64,000 nt of DNA, from assembly GCF_029873255.1 (NCBI RefSeq), contig NZ_CP123622.1:1148501-1212500 (forward strand). The letters run 5' to 3'. Below, one piece after another: positions 35,129 through 43,688 of the stretch (its first letter is position 1; the number at the start of each line of letters is the position of its first letter). The DNA comes from Pigmentibacter sp. JX0631 (GTDB lineage Bacteria > Bdellovibrionota_B > Oligoflexia > Silvanigrellales > Silvanigrellaceae). The position numbers were made by a program, and so were the translations under genes. Below the pieces are notes generated by a model. The model did no database searches. It was not told the DNA's origin and saw only the letters and a program-made list of their open reading frames with translations.

Positions 35129-36406
35129 ATGTCTATAGATCATCAATATTTAACCAAAGAACAAATTAAAGTAATAAGTTTATCCTCATTTGGTGGAATG
35201 TTAGAATACTTTGACTTTGTTATTTATGGTTTTTATGCACATATAATTGGAGAAGTTTTTTTTAACTCATCATCCCTTTTAGTAAATCAATTGCAAGGAT
35301 TTAGTATATTTGCATTAGGTTACATAGCACGCCCCATTGGTGGTTTTATCTTTAGTCATATTGGAGATACGCAAAGCAGAAAAAAATCATTCCTCTTTAC
35401 TATCTTTCTTATGGCCTGCTCGACATTTTTTATTGGTTTTCTTCCCACTTATTCACAGATTGGAATACTTGCACCTATATTATTAGTAGGTCTGCGTTTT
35501 GTCCAAGGCTTTGCAGTTGGAGGCGAGCTTCCTGCTTCAATTACTTATGTTTTTGAACATGTTCCAAAACAAAAAAGAGGTTTTGCCTGTGGAATTCTAT
35601 ATTTTGGAGTGATTGGAGGAATAGTATTAGCCTCAATTACATCAACTTTAACTTTTCATTTTTTTCCTCACGCCATCATTCTAGATTGGGGATGGAGAAT
35701 ACCATTTATATTTGGTGGAATATTGGGGATTGTTGGATTAATTTTACGGAGAAATTTAGTTGAATCATCTATTTTTGCAAATATTTATTTAGCAAAAAAA
35801 ACTGTTAAATATCCAGTATGGGAATTATTTAAAAACTACAAAATGAATTTGCTTTCTGGAGTTTTTATTACTGCATTTTCCGCAATTGTTACTTCATTAG
35901 CATTTTATATCCCAAGTTACTTACATGCATACTATGGTTATAATGAATCACAAGTGCTATTTATGAATACCCTTTCTGTTATCATTCAATGTTTTTCTAT
36001 TATTGTTATGGGAAAATTAAGCGACTATATCACAAGAAAAACAATGGCCACTATTGCTACTATTTTATTTTTCTTTTTAACACCATTTCTCTTCAATTTG
36101 TTAGGCACTAATAATGGAGCAATTTTGTGGAGTACAAGTATTTTTCTAGGTATTATTTCAGGCTGTATTGTAGGGTGCATTGCTTCTTTATTAGCAGAGT
36201 TGTTTCCTACCAATATCCGTTTTTCTGGAATTTCAGGTTCGTTAAATCTTGCCACTGCATTTTTTGCGGGACCAGCTCCACTCATTTTTGATTTTTCTAT
36301 TAAATTTTCGCAAAATATTTTACTGCCTGGATTTATCGTCAGCCTTTTTGCTCTTATTGCTTTTTTATTTATTCGTAATATGCAACCACAGTTGGAGAAA
36401 ATATGA
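35129..36406 (+). CDS. MFS transporter, metabolite:H+ symporter (MHS) family
   Basis: 425 residues with about 12 transmembrane helices. The N-terminal FGGMLEYFDFVIYGFYA and ALGYIARPIGGFIFSHIGD segments, and the FVQGFAVGGELPAS stretch of helix 4-5, are hallmarks of the MHS family (ProP, ShiA, KgtP). It therefore should import a small polar metabolite such as proline, betaine, shikimate or a dicarboxylate by proton symport. A GAGG site is 9 nt before the ATG at 35129. Its last codons overlap the ATG of the next small ORF (ATGA), which suggests coupling to that frameshifted gene. The exact substrate cannot be assigned from the sequence. Confidence 0.92.
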   Translation: MSIDHQYLTKEQIKVISLSSFGGMLEYFDFVIYGFYAHIIGEVFFNSSSLLVNQLQGFSIFALGYIARPIGGFIFSHIGDTQSRKKSFLFTIFLMACSTFFIGFLPTYSQIGILAPILLVGLRFVQGFAVGGELPASITYVFEHVPKQKRGFACGILYFGVIGGIVLASITSTLTFHFFPHAIILDWGWRIPFIFGGILGIVGLILRRNLVESSIFANIYLAKKTVKYPVWELFKNYKMNLLSGVFITAFSAIVTSLAFYIPSYLHAYYGYNESQVLFMNTLSVIIQCFSIIVMGKLSDYITRKTMATIATILFFFLTPFLFNLLGTNNGAILWSTSIFLGIISGCIVGCIASLLAELFPTNIRFSGISGSLNLATAFFAGPAPLIFDFSIKFSQNILLPGFIVSLFALIAFLFIRNMQPQLEKI

Positions 36407-36685
36407 AGATAATAAAATATTTTGCATTTAGTATAATTTTCCTTAATTTCATAGTTTTTTTCACAAGAGAAAAATAATTCAACAAAACTTCCAACCAAAG
36501 AAGAAAATTCAAACAATGCTGAACCCAAAAAAAGTATTTTAGATAAAGTTAAATTAGTTAATGCTGAAATTAAAGCAAGCATAAACACTGCTGGAGAAGC
36601 CGAACAGGATCAGGAAAAACATGGGATTGATAAAGCCAATAGTAATAGCGAGAATTCTGGGGAAGAAAAATCAACCCCACGATAA
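36403..36685 (+). pseudogene. Frameshifted small secreted protein gene (poly-T tract)
   Basis: The ATG at 36403 overlaps the stop of the MHS transporter. Read straight, it stops after 24 codons (TAA at 36475-36477). A run of seven T at 36455-36461 is the likely break: with one T fewer, the frame continues to a TAA at 36683-36685 and gives about 93 residues. That product would have a perfect Sec signal (cleavage after VFS near residue 20) and a very hydrophilic, Glu/Lys/Asn-rich mature part (KLPTKEEN, SILDKVKLVNAEIKASI, SENSGEEKS). The sequence after the T run is too well coded to be chance. Options are a true pseudogene, a phase-variable or slippage-regulated gene, or a sequencing error in the homopolymer. 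The function is unknown. Confidence 0.7.
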
Positions 36686-36705
36686 TATATCTTTCGTTAT
36701 TTTCA

Positions 36706-37998
36706 TTAAAATCTTTCACTTGTTATTTCCGCATTCATATTTTCCCATATTGTATATGGTTCAAAATAGTGTGAAATATTAATCCCTTTCTTTTTAAGAA
36801 CTTCAGAAATTGTTTCATTTTTAGATTCAATCTTAACTGATATTTTTTCAAATTTTTCTAAATTACTATTATCTTTTAAATCAAGGCGGTTATTAAGTTT
36901 ATTAGTATTATATAAACATTTTACCTCACCCTTATTATCAACCATAATTAAAGAATTTTTAGTGCAAATATTTTCGCCAATTTGTGTATCATTTTCTAGA
37001 ATAGCATATAAATATTTATAACTTGTTAAACTAAATTTAACATATTGAATTGCAAATTTTGGATCACTTAACTTACTGTCTTCATTTGTAAAAGGAATTT
37101 GAATTATCCTATCAATTTTATCTAATTGATTATTGTCATCAAAAAAATAAATATTACAATTATAAGATTTTTCTTTATTGTCATAATGAGAATCTACAAT
37201 TGAATTTTTTCCATATGGTCTGCACAATTGCTTATTACCTACAATTTTACTTACCTCTATTGCTCTTTCATTTTTATTTTTTTCAAAATTATTAATAATA
37301 TAAAAAAAATCAGAAACAGAATCTCTTGGGTAATTGTTGCCATATAATCCTATATTTTTTATTTTTCTATCCAGATCTTCTCTCAAATATTCCATTAATA
37401 AAAAAAATTTTCGATCAGAATTTAAATTAATATTTATTATATTATTTAATTTTCCACCTGTTTTACCAATTTCAATTTTATATGAATTATAATTAATTTT
37501 AAATTCTAGTAATTCAATATTAATAAAATTTTTTTCATTTTCATTTATTTTTTTAATTTTTAAAATTAAATCATCTTTAAACTTTATCTGTTCATTTTTA
37601 CTTTTTTTATCTTCCTTTATTTTATACTCAATCGCAAAATTACTTTCAGGATTATTTTGTGTATCATTATTTTCAGAATATAAGATAAATTTCTGGTTAT
37701 TTATACTAATTTTTTTATTTTCTAAGTCAAATTCTTTCCCAAAAATTTTTATTTTATTAAATTCAAATTTGCAATTTTCAGCATATAATATTTTATTGTC
37801 ACGCATTAAAATATTTTTAAATTCTCTTTCTCCACAATACAAATTATAAGAAACTGAATTTTCAATATTACTTTCATTTTTTTGATTAAAATTTACATAC
37901 AAAACTTTGTCAAATTTTTGCGAAACATTATCTTCATCTTTTTTCTTTCCACAACTTGAAGTAAAAAAAATTATTAAAATGATATAAACAATTTTCAT
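36706..37998 (-). CDS. Predicted lipoprotein, unknown function
   Basis: 430 residues with a lipoprotein signal (TSSC lipobox, Cys at about residue 17) followed by GKKKDED. The mature chain is rich in Lys, Asn and Asp and is mostly beta by pattern. The region from about residue 30 (VLYVNFNQK...VSYNLYCG) resembles the corresponding part of the 38105-39139 lipoprotein (LTVNFSNNQ...TTQVKCMR), so the two may be distant paralogues, possibly old duplicates. AAGGATGG precedes the ATG at 37998. No family is recognised. Secreted or surface lipoproteins of this kind are abundant in the window and may contact prey or host, which is speculation. Confidence 0.7.
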   Translation of the reverse strand: MKIVYIILIIFFTSSCGKKKDEDNVSQKFDKVLYVNFNQKNESNIENSVSYNLYCGEREFKNILMRDNKILYAENCKFEFNKIKIFGKEFDLENKKISINNQKFILYSENNDTQNNPESNFAIEYKIKEDKKSKNEQIKFKDDLILKIKKINENEKNFINIELLEFKINYNSYKIEIGKTGGKLNNIININLNSDRKFFLLMEYLREDLDRKIKNIGLYGNNYPRDSVSDFFYIINNFEKNKNERAIEVSKIVGNKQLCRPYGKNSIVDSHYDNKEKSYNCNIYFFDDNNQLDKIDRIIQIPFTNEDSKLSDPKFAIQYVKFSLTSYKYLYAILENDTQIGENICTKNSLIMVDNKGEVKCLYNTNKLNNRLDLKDNSNLEKFEKISVKIESKNETISEVLKKKGINISHYFEPYTIWENMNAEITSERF

Positions 37999-38036
37999 TT
38001 GCCATCCTTATAATAAGTTATTTTCAAATAAATAAT

Positions 38037-38064
38037 ATATGCAGATTTATATAAACCTGCATAT
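38037..38064. terminator. Hairpin between lipoprotein genes, likely bidirectional terminator
   Basis: ATATGCAG at 38037-38044 pairs with CTGCATAT at 38057-38064; the loop region TTTATATAAA is itself self-complementary, giving a long stem broken by one A/C mismatch. A T run follows on the plus strand and an AT-rich tract on the minus strand. It lies 41 bp after the stop of 38105-39139 on the minus strand, the position expected for its terminator. Confidence 0.5.
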
Positions 38065-38104
38065 TTTTTTTATTTTAATAATTTACTTTAAAACTTAATT
38101 ACTT

Positions 38105-39139
38105 TTACTCTTCAAGTTTACTTATTGGGAAAACTTGAAAACCATAATTAGGTGAAGTATATATCATATAATAAGTAACTCCTCTATTATTCCAATTATT
38201 TTTTTCATTAAATTCAATGGTATTACATGCTATACTTTCTATATTACCATTTTTTGCTTCATTATAAACTTTACTAATATTTGCCAAGTTTTCTTTATTA
38301 GTATTATTTATATTTAAAGACCTTATTACCAAATCTTCTTTAACAAAAAAGCAGTTTTTAATTCTATCATCATTTTCAGCATAATTTTTGATGCTTAAAG
38401 TATGAGTATCACTACCAATACTAATTTCATTTCCATTCGTATCCTCTACTTTATTCCCCTTTACGATTTTATAATTTATATCAAATGCCTCTGGAGCGGG
38501 TAAATTATTAAAAGTAACAGCTAATTGTTTACCTACTATAATTTTATTTACATTTGTAACGTCTGGATTTTTTAATTTTGGCTTTCCTGTATCATCATCA
38601 ATTTTTGGTAAACCAGTTTTAGGATCTATTTCAAAACGCCCTTCTGCAAATTGTGCTTCGTGTAATTCTAAAGATAATGTTTGAAGATTTTCACCTATTT
38701 TACCATATAAATACCTAGTATTTCCTGCGGGGTCAGAATTAAATTGAGCACTACTAGATTTTCCTTTACTTAGGACTATTGAAAAATCTCCTTTAAAAAT
38801 TTTATTTTCAATTTCTTTTTTCAAAATGATTTGCGTAACTAAAATGTTGCAGTTATAATCTTCATCACTAAAATACGCTATTGTATTATATATTTTTGTA
38901 ATTGTTTGCCTTTTAAGTTCAACAACACTATTATCTTTACGCATACACTTTACTTGCGTAGTAATTTCGTAATCAGAATTATTTACTTGATTATTACTGA
39001 AGTTCACAGTAAGTTCTTTGTAAGTTTTAACTTGTAGCTCTTCAGTATTATGTTGTTTTTCTCCACCTTTTTTACAACCTGTGGATGCTAACGCTATAAC
39101 TAGCAGACTACCTGTAACAATTTTTAGCATTTTAGACAT
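38105..39139 (-). CDS. Predicted lipoprotein, unknown function
   Basis: 344 residues with a classical lipoprotein signal (ASTGC, Cys at about residue 22) and a basic Lys-Lys just after the lipid site. The mature part is mixed beta with paired cysteines (QVKCMRK, DEDYNCN, IKNCFF, IACNTI) that may form disulphides. A short insert around residue 175 has a proline/aspartate-rich loop (DPKTGLPKIDDDTGKPKL). The ATG at 39139 has GGAG 6 nt upstream. It is followed, on the same strand, by the hairpin at 38037 and the 36706-37998 lipoprotein, to which it is weakly similar. Function not recognised. Confidence 0.7.
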   Translation of the reverse strand: MSKMLKIVTGSLLVIALASTGCKKGGEKQHNTEELQVKTYKELTVNFSNNQVNNSDYEITTQVKCMRKDNSVVELKRQTITKIYNTIAYFSDEDYNCNILVTQIILKKEIENKIFKGDFSIVLSKGKSSSAQFNSDPAGNTRYLYGKIGENLQTLSLELHEAQFAEGRFEIDPKTGLPKIDDDTGKPKLKNPDVTNVNKIIVGKQLAVTFNNLPAPEAFDINYKIVKGNKVEDTNGNEISIGSDTHTLSIKNYAENDDRIKNCFFVKEDLVIRSLNINNTNKENLANISKVYNEAKNGNIESIACNTIEFNEKNNWNNRGVTYYMIYTSPNYGFQVFPISKLEE

Positions 39140-39663
39140 ATTATCTCCGTTATCTAGTATAAAAGTACTTAGCCAGATTCAGCCCGATTATTAATGAATG
39201 TAAGAACTGTCAAATTTATAAATAATTAATTTTACTGTTTATATTACATTTTTTTTAAGAGCTCAGAATTAAAATAAAAATTTTAAAAAAAATAAAAATT
39301 TATAAATTAAAACATTAATTTAAATTTTTTATTTGTGTAAAATGAACAATAAAAAATACAATTTCGAAGCAATAATTTAAAAATTAAATAATTTTATATA
39401 TTTATTAATAGTATTATACATTTATAACAAATTTTAAATAGCTAATGTTCTCAGGCGCCTCTCAACCTATGGACTTATATATATTTCTATAGAAGTAATA
39501 AAGTTTTTTAAACAATTAATATTATTAAAAAATAGTGAATTTTTTATAAAATTTCAATTTTTTTTCCTATCGACTTCACCCACACTTTTCTGCTATAAAT
39601 CAGAGTGAACTTTTATTCATCATCCTTTTTCCTGAATAAAGGTTATAATATTAGGAGGTTATA
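39140..39663. other. AT-rich divergent intergenic region
   Basis: 524 bp between the divergent lipoprotein and htrA-type genes, about 85% AT. One GC-rich island stands out at about 39450-39470, with a perfect 8-bp palindrome AGGCGCCT at 39453-39460. No gene, tRNA or terminator is visible. A candidate htrA promoter is marked separately. Confidence 0.5.
39570..39599 (+). promoter_or_regulatory. Candidate htrA promoter
   Basis: TCGACT (39570-39575), 18-bp spacer, TATAAA (39594-39599), 65 bp before the ATG at 39664. The -35 is imperfect; no extracytoplasmic-stress (sigma-E-like) GAACTT box was seen. Confidence 0.3.
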
Positions 39664-41286
39664 ATGTCGGTAGTTAACCAAGAAGACAAAAAGGTAACAC
39701 GTTTTATGAAAGCTAGAGCAAAAAATTTAGTTGTTGCAGGGGTTTCCGTTGCAGCCTTATTTGGAGTCACTTGTGCAGGAGTACTGGTTTTCAAACCAGA
39801 AGCTGTTAATAACATTACTAAAAGCCTAACAGCCCAAGCTTCAAATGGGTATGCATTACCACAAGCTACTGTTCAAACAGCAAATCCTGATACGGCTTTT
39901 TTGAAATCCTTTAAGAAGGTATTTTCGGGTATTGCAAAGGATAGCAGACCAGCTTTGGTATTCATCATTGCTGAAAAAAAAGTAACAGTACAGCAAAATG
40001 AATTTCCATTTCCTGATGATTTCTTTTTTCCTTTTATGCCGCCTCAATTTAAAGGGCCAAAAGGCCAAAAAGATAAAAGACAATCTGTTGAAACAGATGG
40101 TGGTTCTGGATTTATCGTCGATTTAAAAAGCGGTTACATTATAACAAATAACCACGTCATTGAAGGCGCTGATAAAATTACAGTAACAACTTATGATAAT
40201 AGAAAATACAAAGCTAAGGTTGTTGGAACAGCCAAAAATTTAGATATTTCTGTTCTAAAACTTGAAGATTTCAAACCATCAAATGAATTAAAACAAGTTA
40301 GTTTAGCAAATTCAGATGAAGTAGAAGTGGGCGACTGGGCGATAGCATTAGGAGCACCTTTTGAATTACCCCAAACTCTTACCATGGGTGTTGTCAGTGC
40401 CGTTCAAAGATCAAGTGATACCTTAGGAATCACTGGAGCAAATAGTTTCATCCAAACAGATGCGGCCATCAATCCAGGAAATTCAGGCGGTCCTCTTGTT
40501 AACTTAGATGGACAAGTCATTGGAATGAATACTGCTATTTATTCAAAAAATGGAACTAGCGTGGGTATTGGTTTTGCAATTCCTTCAAATACTATTCGTT
40601 TAGTTGCAGAATCAATTATTAATAATGGTAAATTTAAACAAGTTTACTTAGGTGTTGAAATGTATGACCTCAATCGTTTTGGTACAGCTGCCATGAAAGA
40701 CATGAAAGTTGATCCAAATACTGAAGGGGCATTAGTTATCCGCGCCGTTCCAAAAAGTCCTGCAGCCCAAGCTGGTTTAAAACCATACGACATCATTCAA
40801 AGTGTAAATGGCAAACCAGTTAAATCTAGTATTGAAATTCAAAGACAAATTATCTTCTTAAAACCTGGTTCTGAAGTTAAATTAGGTATTTTAAGAGAAG
40901 GAAAAAACATTGTTTTAACAGCTAAAGTAGCAGAACTTCCAAATAAACAAGACATCAATGAAGCAAATGCTGATGATAATTCGAGTGATTCTAAACAAGA
41001 AAGATCCATGGCTTCAGCTTATGGGTTAATGCTCTCGAATAAATCTTCAGGATCTGATAAAGGTGTTTTGATTACTGGTGTGCAAAACGGCAGTCCTGCA
41101 GCACAAGCTGGCTTAAAACAAGGAGATCTTATCCTCAAAGTCAACAAACAAGCAGTAGCTTCCGTAAAAGAGTTTGAAGATATCTTGAAAAAAGCGAAAA
41201 AATCAGGTGAAAATTCTCCTATCTTTTTACTCGTTGCCAGAGATGACGGTTCAAGTTTAGCAGTCATCTTGCCACCAAACAGTTAA
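39664..41286 (+). CDS. degP: HtrA/Deg family periplasmic serine protease-chaperone
   Basis: Degrades or refolds misfolded envelope proteins. 540 residues: a cytosolic N tail, a signal-anchor or signal peptide (residues 21-43), the trypsin-like domain with His164 (NNHVIEGA), Asp194 (NLDISVLKL) and Ser274 (NPGNSGGPL), then two PDZ domains with GxxI-type loops (about residues 325-420 and 445-530). A proline/phenylalanine-rich loop at 112-130 (FPFPDDFFFPFMPPQF) corresponds to the LA loop seen in DegP relatives. The start has a perfect AGGAGG 5-6 nt upstream. DegP, DegQ and DegS cannot be separated by eye; two PDZ domains favour DegP/DegQ. Downstream DUF429-like gene is on the same strand, 24 bp away. 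Confidence 0.94.
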   Translation: MSVVNQEDKKVTRFMKARAKNLVVAGVSVAALFGVTCAGVLVFKPEAVNNITKSLTAQASNGYALPQATVQTANPDTAFLKSFKKVFSGIAKDSRPALVFIIAEKKVTVQQNEFPFPDDFFFPFMPPQFKGPKGQKDKRQSVETDGGSGFIVDLKSGYIITNNHVIEGADKITVTTYDNRKYKAKVVGTAKNLDISVLKLEDFKPSNELKQVSLANSDEVEVGDWAIALGAPFELPQTLTMGVVSAVQRSSDTLGITGANSFIQTDAAINPGNSGGPLVNLDGQVIGMNTAIYSKNGTSVGIGFAIPSNTIRLVAESIINNGKFKQVYLGVEMYDLNRFGTAAMKDMKVDPNTEGALVIRAVPKSPAAQAGLKPYDIIQSVNGKPVKSSIEIQRQIIFLKPGSEVKLGILREGKNIVLTAKVAELPNKQDINEANADDNSSDSKQERSMASAYGLMLSNKSSGSDKGVLITGVQNGSPAAQAGLKQGDLILKVNKQAVASVKEFEDILKKAKKSGENSPIFLLVARDDGSSLAVILPPNS

Positions 41287-41310
41287 TATTAAAACTTTGA
41301 AGGTAGATGT

Positions 41311-42339
41311 TTGGTTTCTGGAAGATATGAACAACAAATTAAAATTATTGGCATTCACCTCGCAGGAACCAACACAAAAAAGTCCGCGATAGTTCGAACT
41401 TCGGTTCAACTGTCGCGGATTCTTTCAGGCCTACCAAATCAATATGAATTTCAAATTTTAAAAAATGCCTTGGCTGCTTATTTTCCACAATTGCCAATTG
41501 AACCGATAGAAACAGGACATCAATGGCGAAATTGTATTTCACCCTTATTTTGGGAAGCATTTACTCCCGACTTAGGCGCAACTTCATATCAAGACTCTGA
41601 CAATAGACTTCTTGAAGCGTTAAATGATCTTGGTGGAGCACAAATTTTTTGTATCGATGCGCCTTTGTCTTTGCCCCCATGTCTTAATTGCAATTTAATT
41701 TGCCCTGGCACAATGGAATGTCCAACAAATACTGTTTTACATATGCGAAAAGAATGGGAATTTAGTAAAAAAATATTCAAAAAAATACGTTTACCTCAGC
41801 CATATGTTGACAGATATTTTGAAGTTTTTGCTAGAAATCATTTTGAAAAAAATATCATTCCAACAGGACTTGAGTTTGAAGCAATAATGTCGAGCAGCAA
41901 AGCACCTTTAACAGCGAGAGCCATTCGACTCGCAAGAGAAATTCAATCCAGATATCCGCATGCTCTTATTTTAGAAACAAATTCACATGCAAGTACTGTT
42001 GGCTGGGCTTTAATCTGTGGTGAAAAAAATGTTAAATATAACTTATACAAAAGCCCCTCTCAAGGAGCAAAGCAACGGGCTCAAATTCTGCAAAATTTAG
42101 AAACTTATCGATTTGCTGTAAGAAGTGCTGGGATACATGAACTGTTACTCAATGAAATTCATTACCACTTAGAAGTTTTTCTTGCTGCAATGTCTGCACA
42201 AAGTGCTTGGGGATTACTGACTGGTCTGGTAGTAATCAACCCAGAGTTTTTAACTCTAAATGCCTCTTCTCCATTTAGAGGCTGGCCCTGTATTCCTAAA
42301 GGAATTATTTCGCATGCAAGATCAAAAATATCTGAATAA
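41311..42339 (+). CDS. DUF429-like protein
   Basis: 342 residues. The first strand GIHLAG at about residue 14 and CIDAPLSLP at about residue 114 match the layout of DUF429, predicted RNase H-fold proteins with acidic residues at those strands. The first motif carries His where the family usually has Asp, which could alter catalysis. A Cys-rich loop (Cys124, 127, 131, 137) could bind a metal. The gene probably starts at the TTG at 41311, with AAGG 8 nt upstream; no ATG is available before the GIHLAG strand. A strong C(UUCG)G hairpin lies within codons 24-37. The last 26 nt overlap the start of the next gene. Function is unknown; a nuclease-like role is only family-based inference. Confidence 0.65.
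   Translation: MVSGRYEQQIKIIGIHLAGTNTKKSAIVRTSVQLSRILSGLPNQYEFQILKNALAAYFPQLPIEPIETGHQWRNCISPLFWEAFTPDLGATSYQDSDNRLLEALNDLGGAQIFCIDAPLSLPPCLNCNLICPGTMECPTNTVLHMRKEWEFSKKIFKKIRLPQPYVDRYFEVFARNHFEKNIIPTGLEFEAIMSSSKAPLTARAIRLAREIQSRYPHALILETNSHASTVGWALICGEKNVKYNLYKSPSQGAKQRAQILQNLETYRFAVRSAGIHELLLNEIHYHLEVFLAAMSAQSAWGLLTGLVVINPEFLTLNASSPFRGWPCIPKGIISHARSKISE
41381..41421 (+). promoter_or_regulatory. Strong hairpin with C(UUCG)G tetraloop inside the coding sequence
   Basis: The 5' arm at 41381-41399 (starts AGTCCGCGATAG) pairs with 41404-41421 (ends TCGCGGATT), with one bulged C at 41395 and a TTCG loop closed by C-G. About 17-18 pairs, far above the background of this AT-rich window. It lies about 70 nt after the DUF429 start, 95 nt after the htrA stop, and is followed by TTCTTTC. 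It could be a read-through terminator of htrA or a translational/transcriptional attenuator. Confidence 0.75.
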
Positions 42340-42709
42340 AATTAGTGGTTGGATATTAACAGACGGCACTTGGTATCCTACTGAAGAATGGTGGCATATC
42401 AGTTCTATTTACGATTTAAAAGAACAAGGCTTCCCAAGTTTACAAAGTAAAGAAACAAAAGAAATTTTAGACTCTGGAGACGAATCGAATATTCGTGATC
42501 ATCTCGCAAATTTAGGTTTCATTAAAATTTCTCGTAGTCAAATAGATGGAATTAAATTAACAGTCCCACAACTAATAACGTTACAAAATTTACTTTCTTT
42601 GTGTGACCCTGACGATGAAATTGGATTATTAGGAAGTAATGGTTCTATCAAACATATACGTATTGCCAGAATTATGAAATTAAAAAATCCAAATATATTA
42701 TTTGATTAA
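42314..42709 (+). CDS. Small protein of unknown function
   Basis: 131 residues from the ATG at 42314; AAAGGAA lies about 10 nt upstream inside the preceding gene. Longer starts (42260) lie within the DUF429 coding region and lack support. No signal or membrane segment. An aromatic N-terminal strand (WILTDGTWYPTEEWWHISS) is followed by a helical part with a leucine-rich end (LTVPQLITLQNLLSLCD). It overlaps the DUF429-like gene by 26 nt, so co-translation is likely. No family is recognised. A regulatory or protein-binding role is possible but not supported. Confidence 0.65.
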   Translation: MQDQKYLNKISGWILTDGTWYPTEEWWHISSIYDLKEQGFPSLQSKETKEILDSGDESNIRDHLANLGFIKISRSQIDGIKLTVPQLITLQNLLSLCDPDDEIGLLGSNGSIKHIRIARIMKLKNPNILFD

Positions 42710-42924
42710 AGATGGTTAATTTTAAAAAATAATTTGTACTATTGATATTGATTGAAATTAATCTGTATTGCCATCTAATAATGTAGGAGAATCTAATATG
42801 TTGATCATTGAAAAAATTTAATTTTTTTAATATTTTATTTTTAAGATATCAACAATCATGATTTTTTGCTCTAAGATATTTTTCCTATTAAATTATAAGG
42901 GAACAAGAATTAGCTTCGATTATA
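42710..42924. other. Non-coding gap before the TA locus
   Basis: About 215 bp of AT-rich DNA. The only item of note is a minimal ORF at 42798-42821 (ATG to TAA, seven codons) with a good TAGGAG ribosome site 7-8 nt upstream; it may be the stump of a lost gene. Nothing else seen. Confidence 0.4.
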
Positions 42925-43010
42925 CTAATGTCTTTTTTCGAATTCTATGGGCAATTCTGAGATCTTTAATGTGTTGTCTTCTTCAATAGCTTCAGCAGCT
43001 GGGGCTTTTT
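42925..43010 (-). pseudogene. Out-of-frame continuation of the antitoxin gene
   Basis: Immediately after the antitoxin stop at 43011-43013, shifting by one base opens a 28-codon stretch on the same strand ([14 protein letters not shown], then KISELPIEFEKRH) ending at TAG 42925-42927. It looks like real coding sequence, and the paralogous antitoxin at 44071-44433 has a tail of similar length. The simplest reading is that a base change near 43011 cut the C terminus off. Confidence 0.5.
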
Positions 43011-43322
43011 TCAATCAGTAAAAACAATATGTGCTTTTTTCCCATTGCAATAAGCAATGTGCGCAATGGTTTCTAACGTAAGATTACCGGAGCCTTTGAG
43101 GATTTTTGAAGCCATAGATAAACTCAAGTCATGCTCTTTTGCAAAGCTTCTAAACCCAAGATTATTTTCAGCCATCACTTTTGAAACGAATTTAGAGATG
43201 TCTTCTTGAAGAAGTCTTAACGTTTCTAATTCTTGCTCTGCTTCTTTGTCTGCTGCAGCAATTTCTTCTTCTGAAAGAAACTCTTTAAAGACATCATCCA
43301 CATTTTTAAGTCGTATAGTCAT
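43011..43322 (-). CDS. higA: HigA-type XRE antitoxin, C terminus probably truncated
   Basis: 103 residues. A helical N part is followed by an XRE helix-turn-helix at residues about 55-95 ([19 protein letters not shown], then [12 protein letters not shown]). It should bind and neutralise the toxin of 43306-43656 and repress their promoter, where a palindrome lies (43690-43709). GGAGG is 6-7 nt before the ATG at 43322, and the start lies 17 nt inside the toxin gene. It is a paralogue of the antitoxin at 44071-44433. Compared with that one it lacks about 25 C-terminal residues, which appear out of frame just downstream. The HTH and toxin-facing part are complete, so it may still work. Confidence 0.88.
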   Translation of the reverse strand: MTIRLKNVDDVFKEFLSEEEIAAADKEAEQELETLRLLQEDISKFVSKVMAENNLGFRSFAKEHDLSLSMASKILKGSGNLTLETIAHIAYCNGKKAHIVFTD

Positions 43323-43656
43323 GAATGCCCTCCTTTAATAATTTATTCCTTCGAGTTTTTGCTCTCTCGATATCTGCTTTTTGCGTGGATTTATCACCTC
43401 CAATTAAGATCACCGTTAACGTGTTGTCGATAAATGTGTAATAAATCCGAAACCCACTGCTTAAATCCCTAAGTTCGTAAACCCCTTCCCCTAAAAATTT
43501 AGAGGCTGGAGAACCGAGTTCTCTTCCTTGTAGCTGCAACATTCTGATAAGTTTTCTGATTTTTTTAGCATCGTTTTTATCTTTCAAACTTTTTAAAAAC
43601 TCAGATAAAACATCTTGTTTGCCGTCCTCGCAATATGCTTTCACTTCAATTTCCAC
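43306..43656 (-). CDS. higB: HigB/RelE-type toxin (Gp49-like)
   Basis: 116 residues of the phage Gp49-like HigB group, probably a ribosome-dependent mRNA endonuclease. The [15 protein letters not shown] strand pair and the [19 protein letters not shown] ending are typical. I start at GTG 43654-43656, which has AAGGAG 8-9 nt upstream. The longer ATG start at 43710 would lie in the promoter (-10 at 43689-43694), so it cannot be used by that transcript. Toxin-first order, then antitoxin overlapping by 17 nt, is the HigBA arrangement. Basic residues near the C terminus (RIYY, KTRR) are consistent with RNA cleavage. No obvious inactivating change seen. Confidence 0.88.
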   Translation of the reverse strand: MEIEVKAYCEDGKQDVLSEFLKSLKDKNDAKKIRKLIRMLQLQGRELGSPASKFLGEGVYELRDLSSGFRIYYTFIDNTLTVILIGGDKSTQKADIERAKTRRNKLLKEGIHDYTT

Positions 43657-43688
43657 AGCAACTACTCCTTGTTGTTCGGCATAAGAGA

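Noticed and set aside
36025-36588. 187-codon minus-strand frame under the MHS transporter
   Set aside because: Antisense to the real gene; no plausible start, motif or signal.
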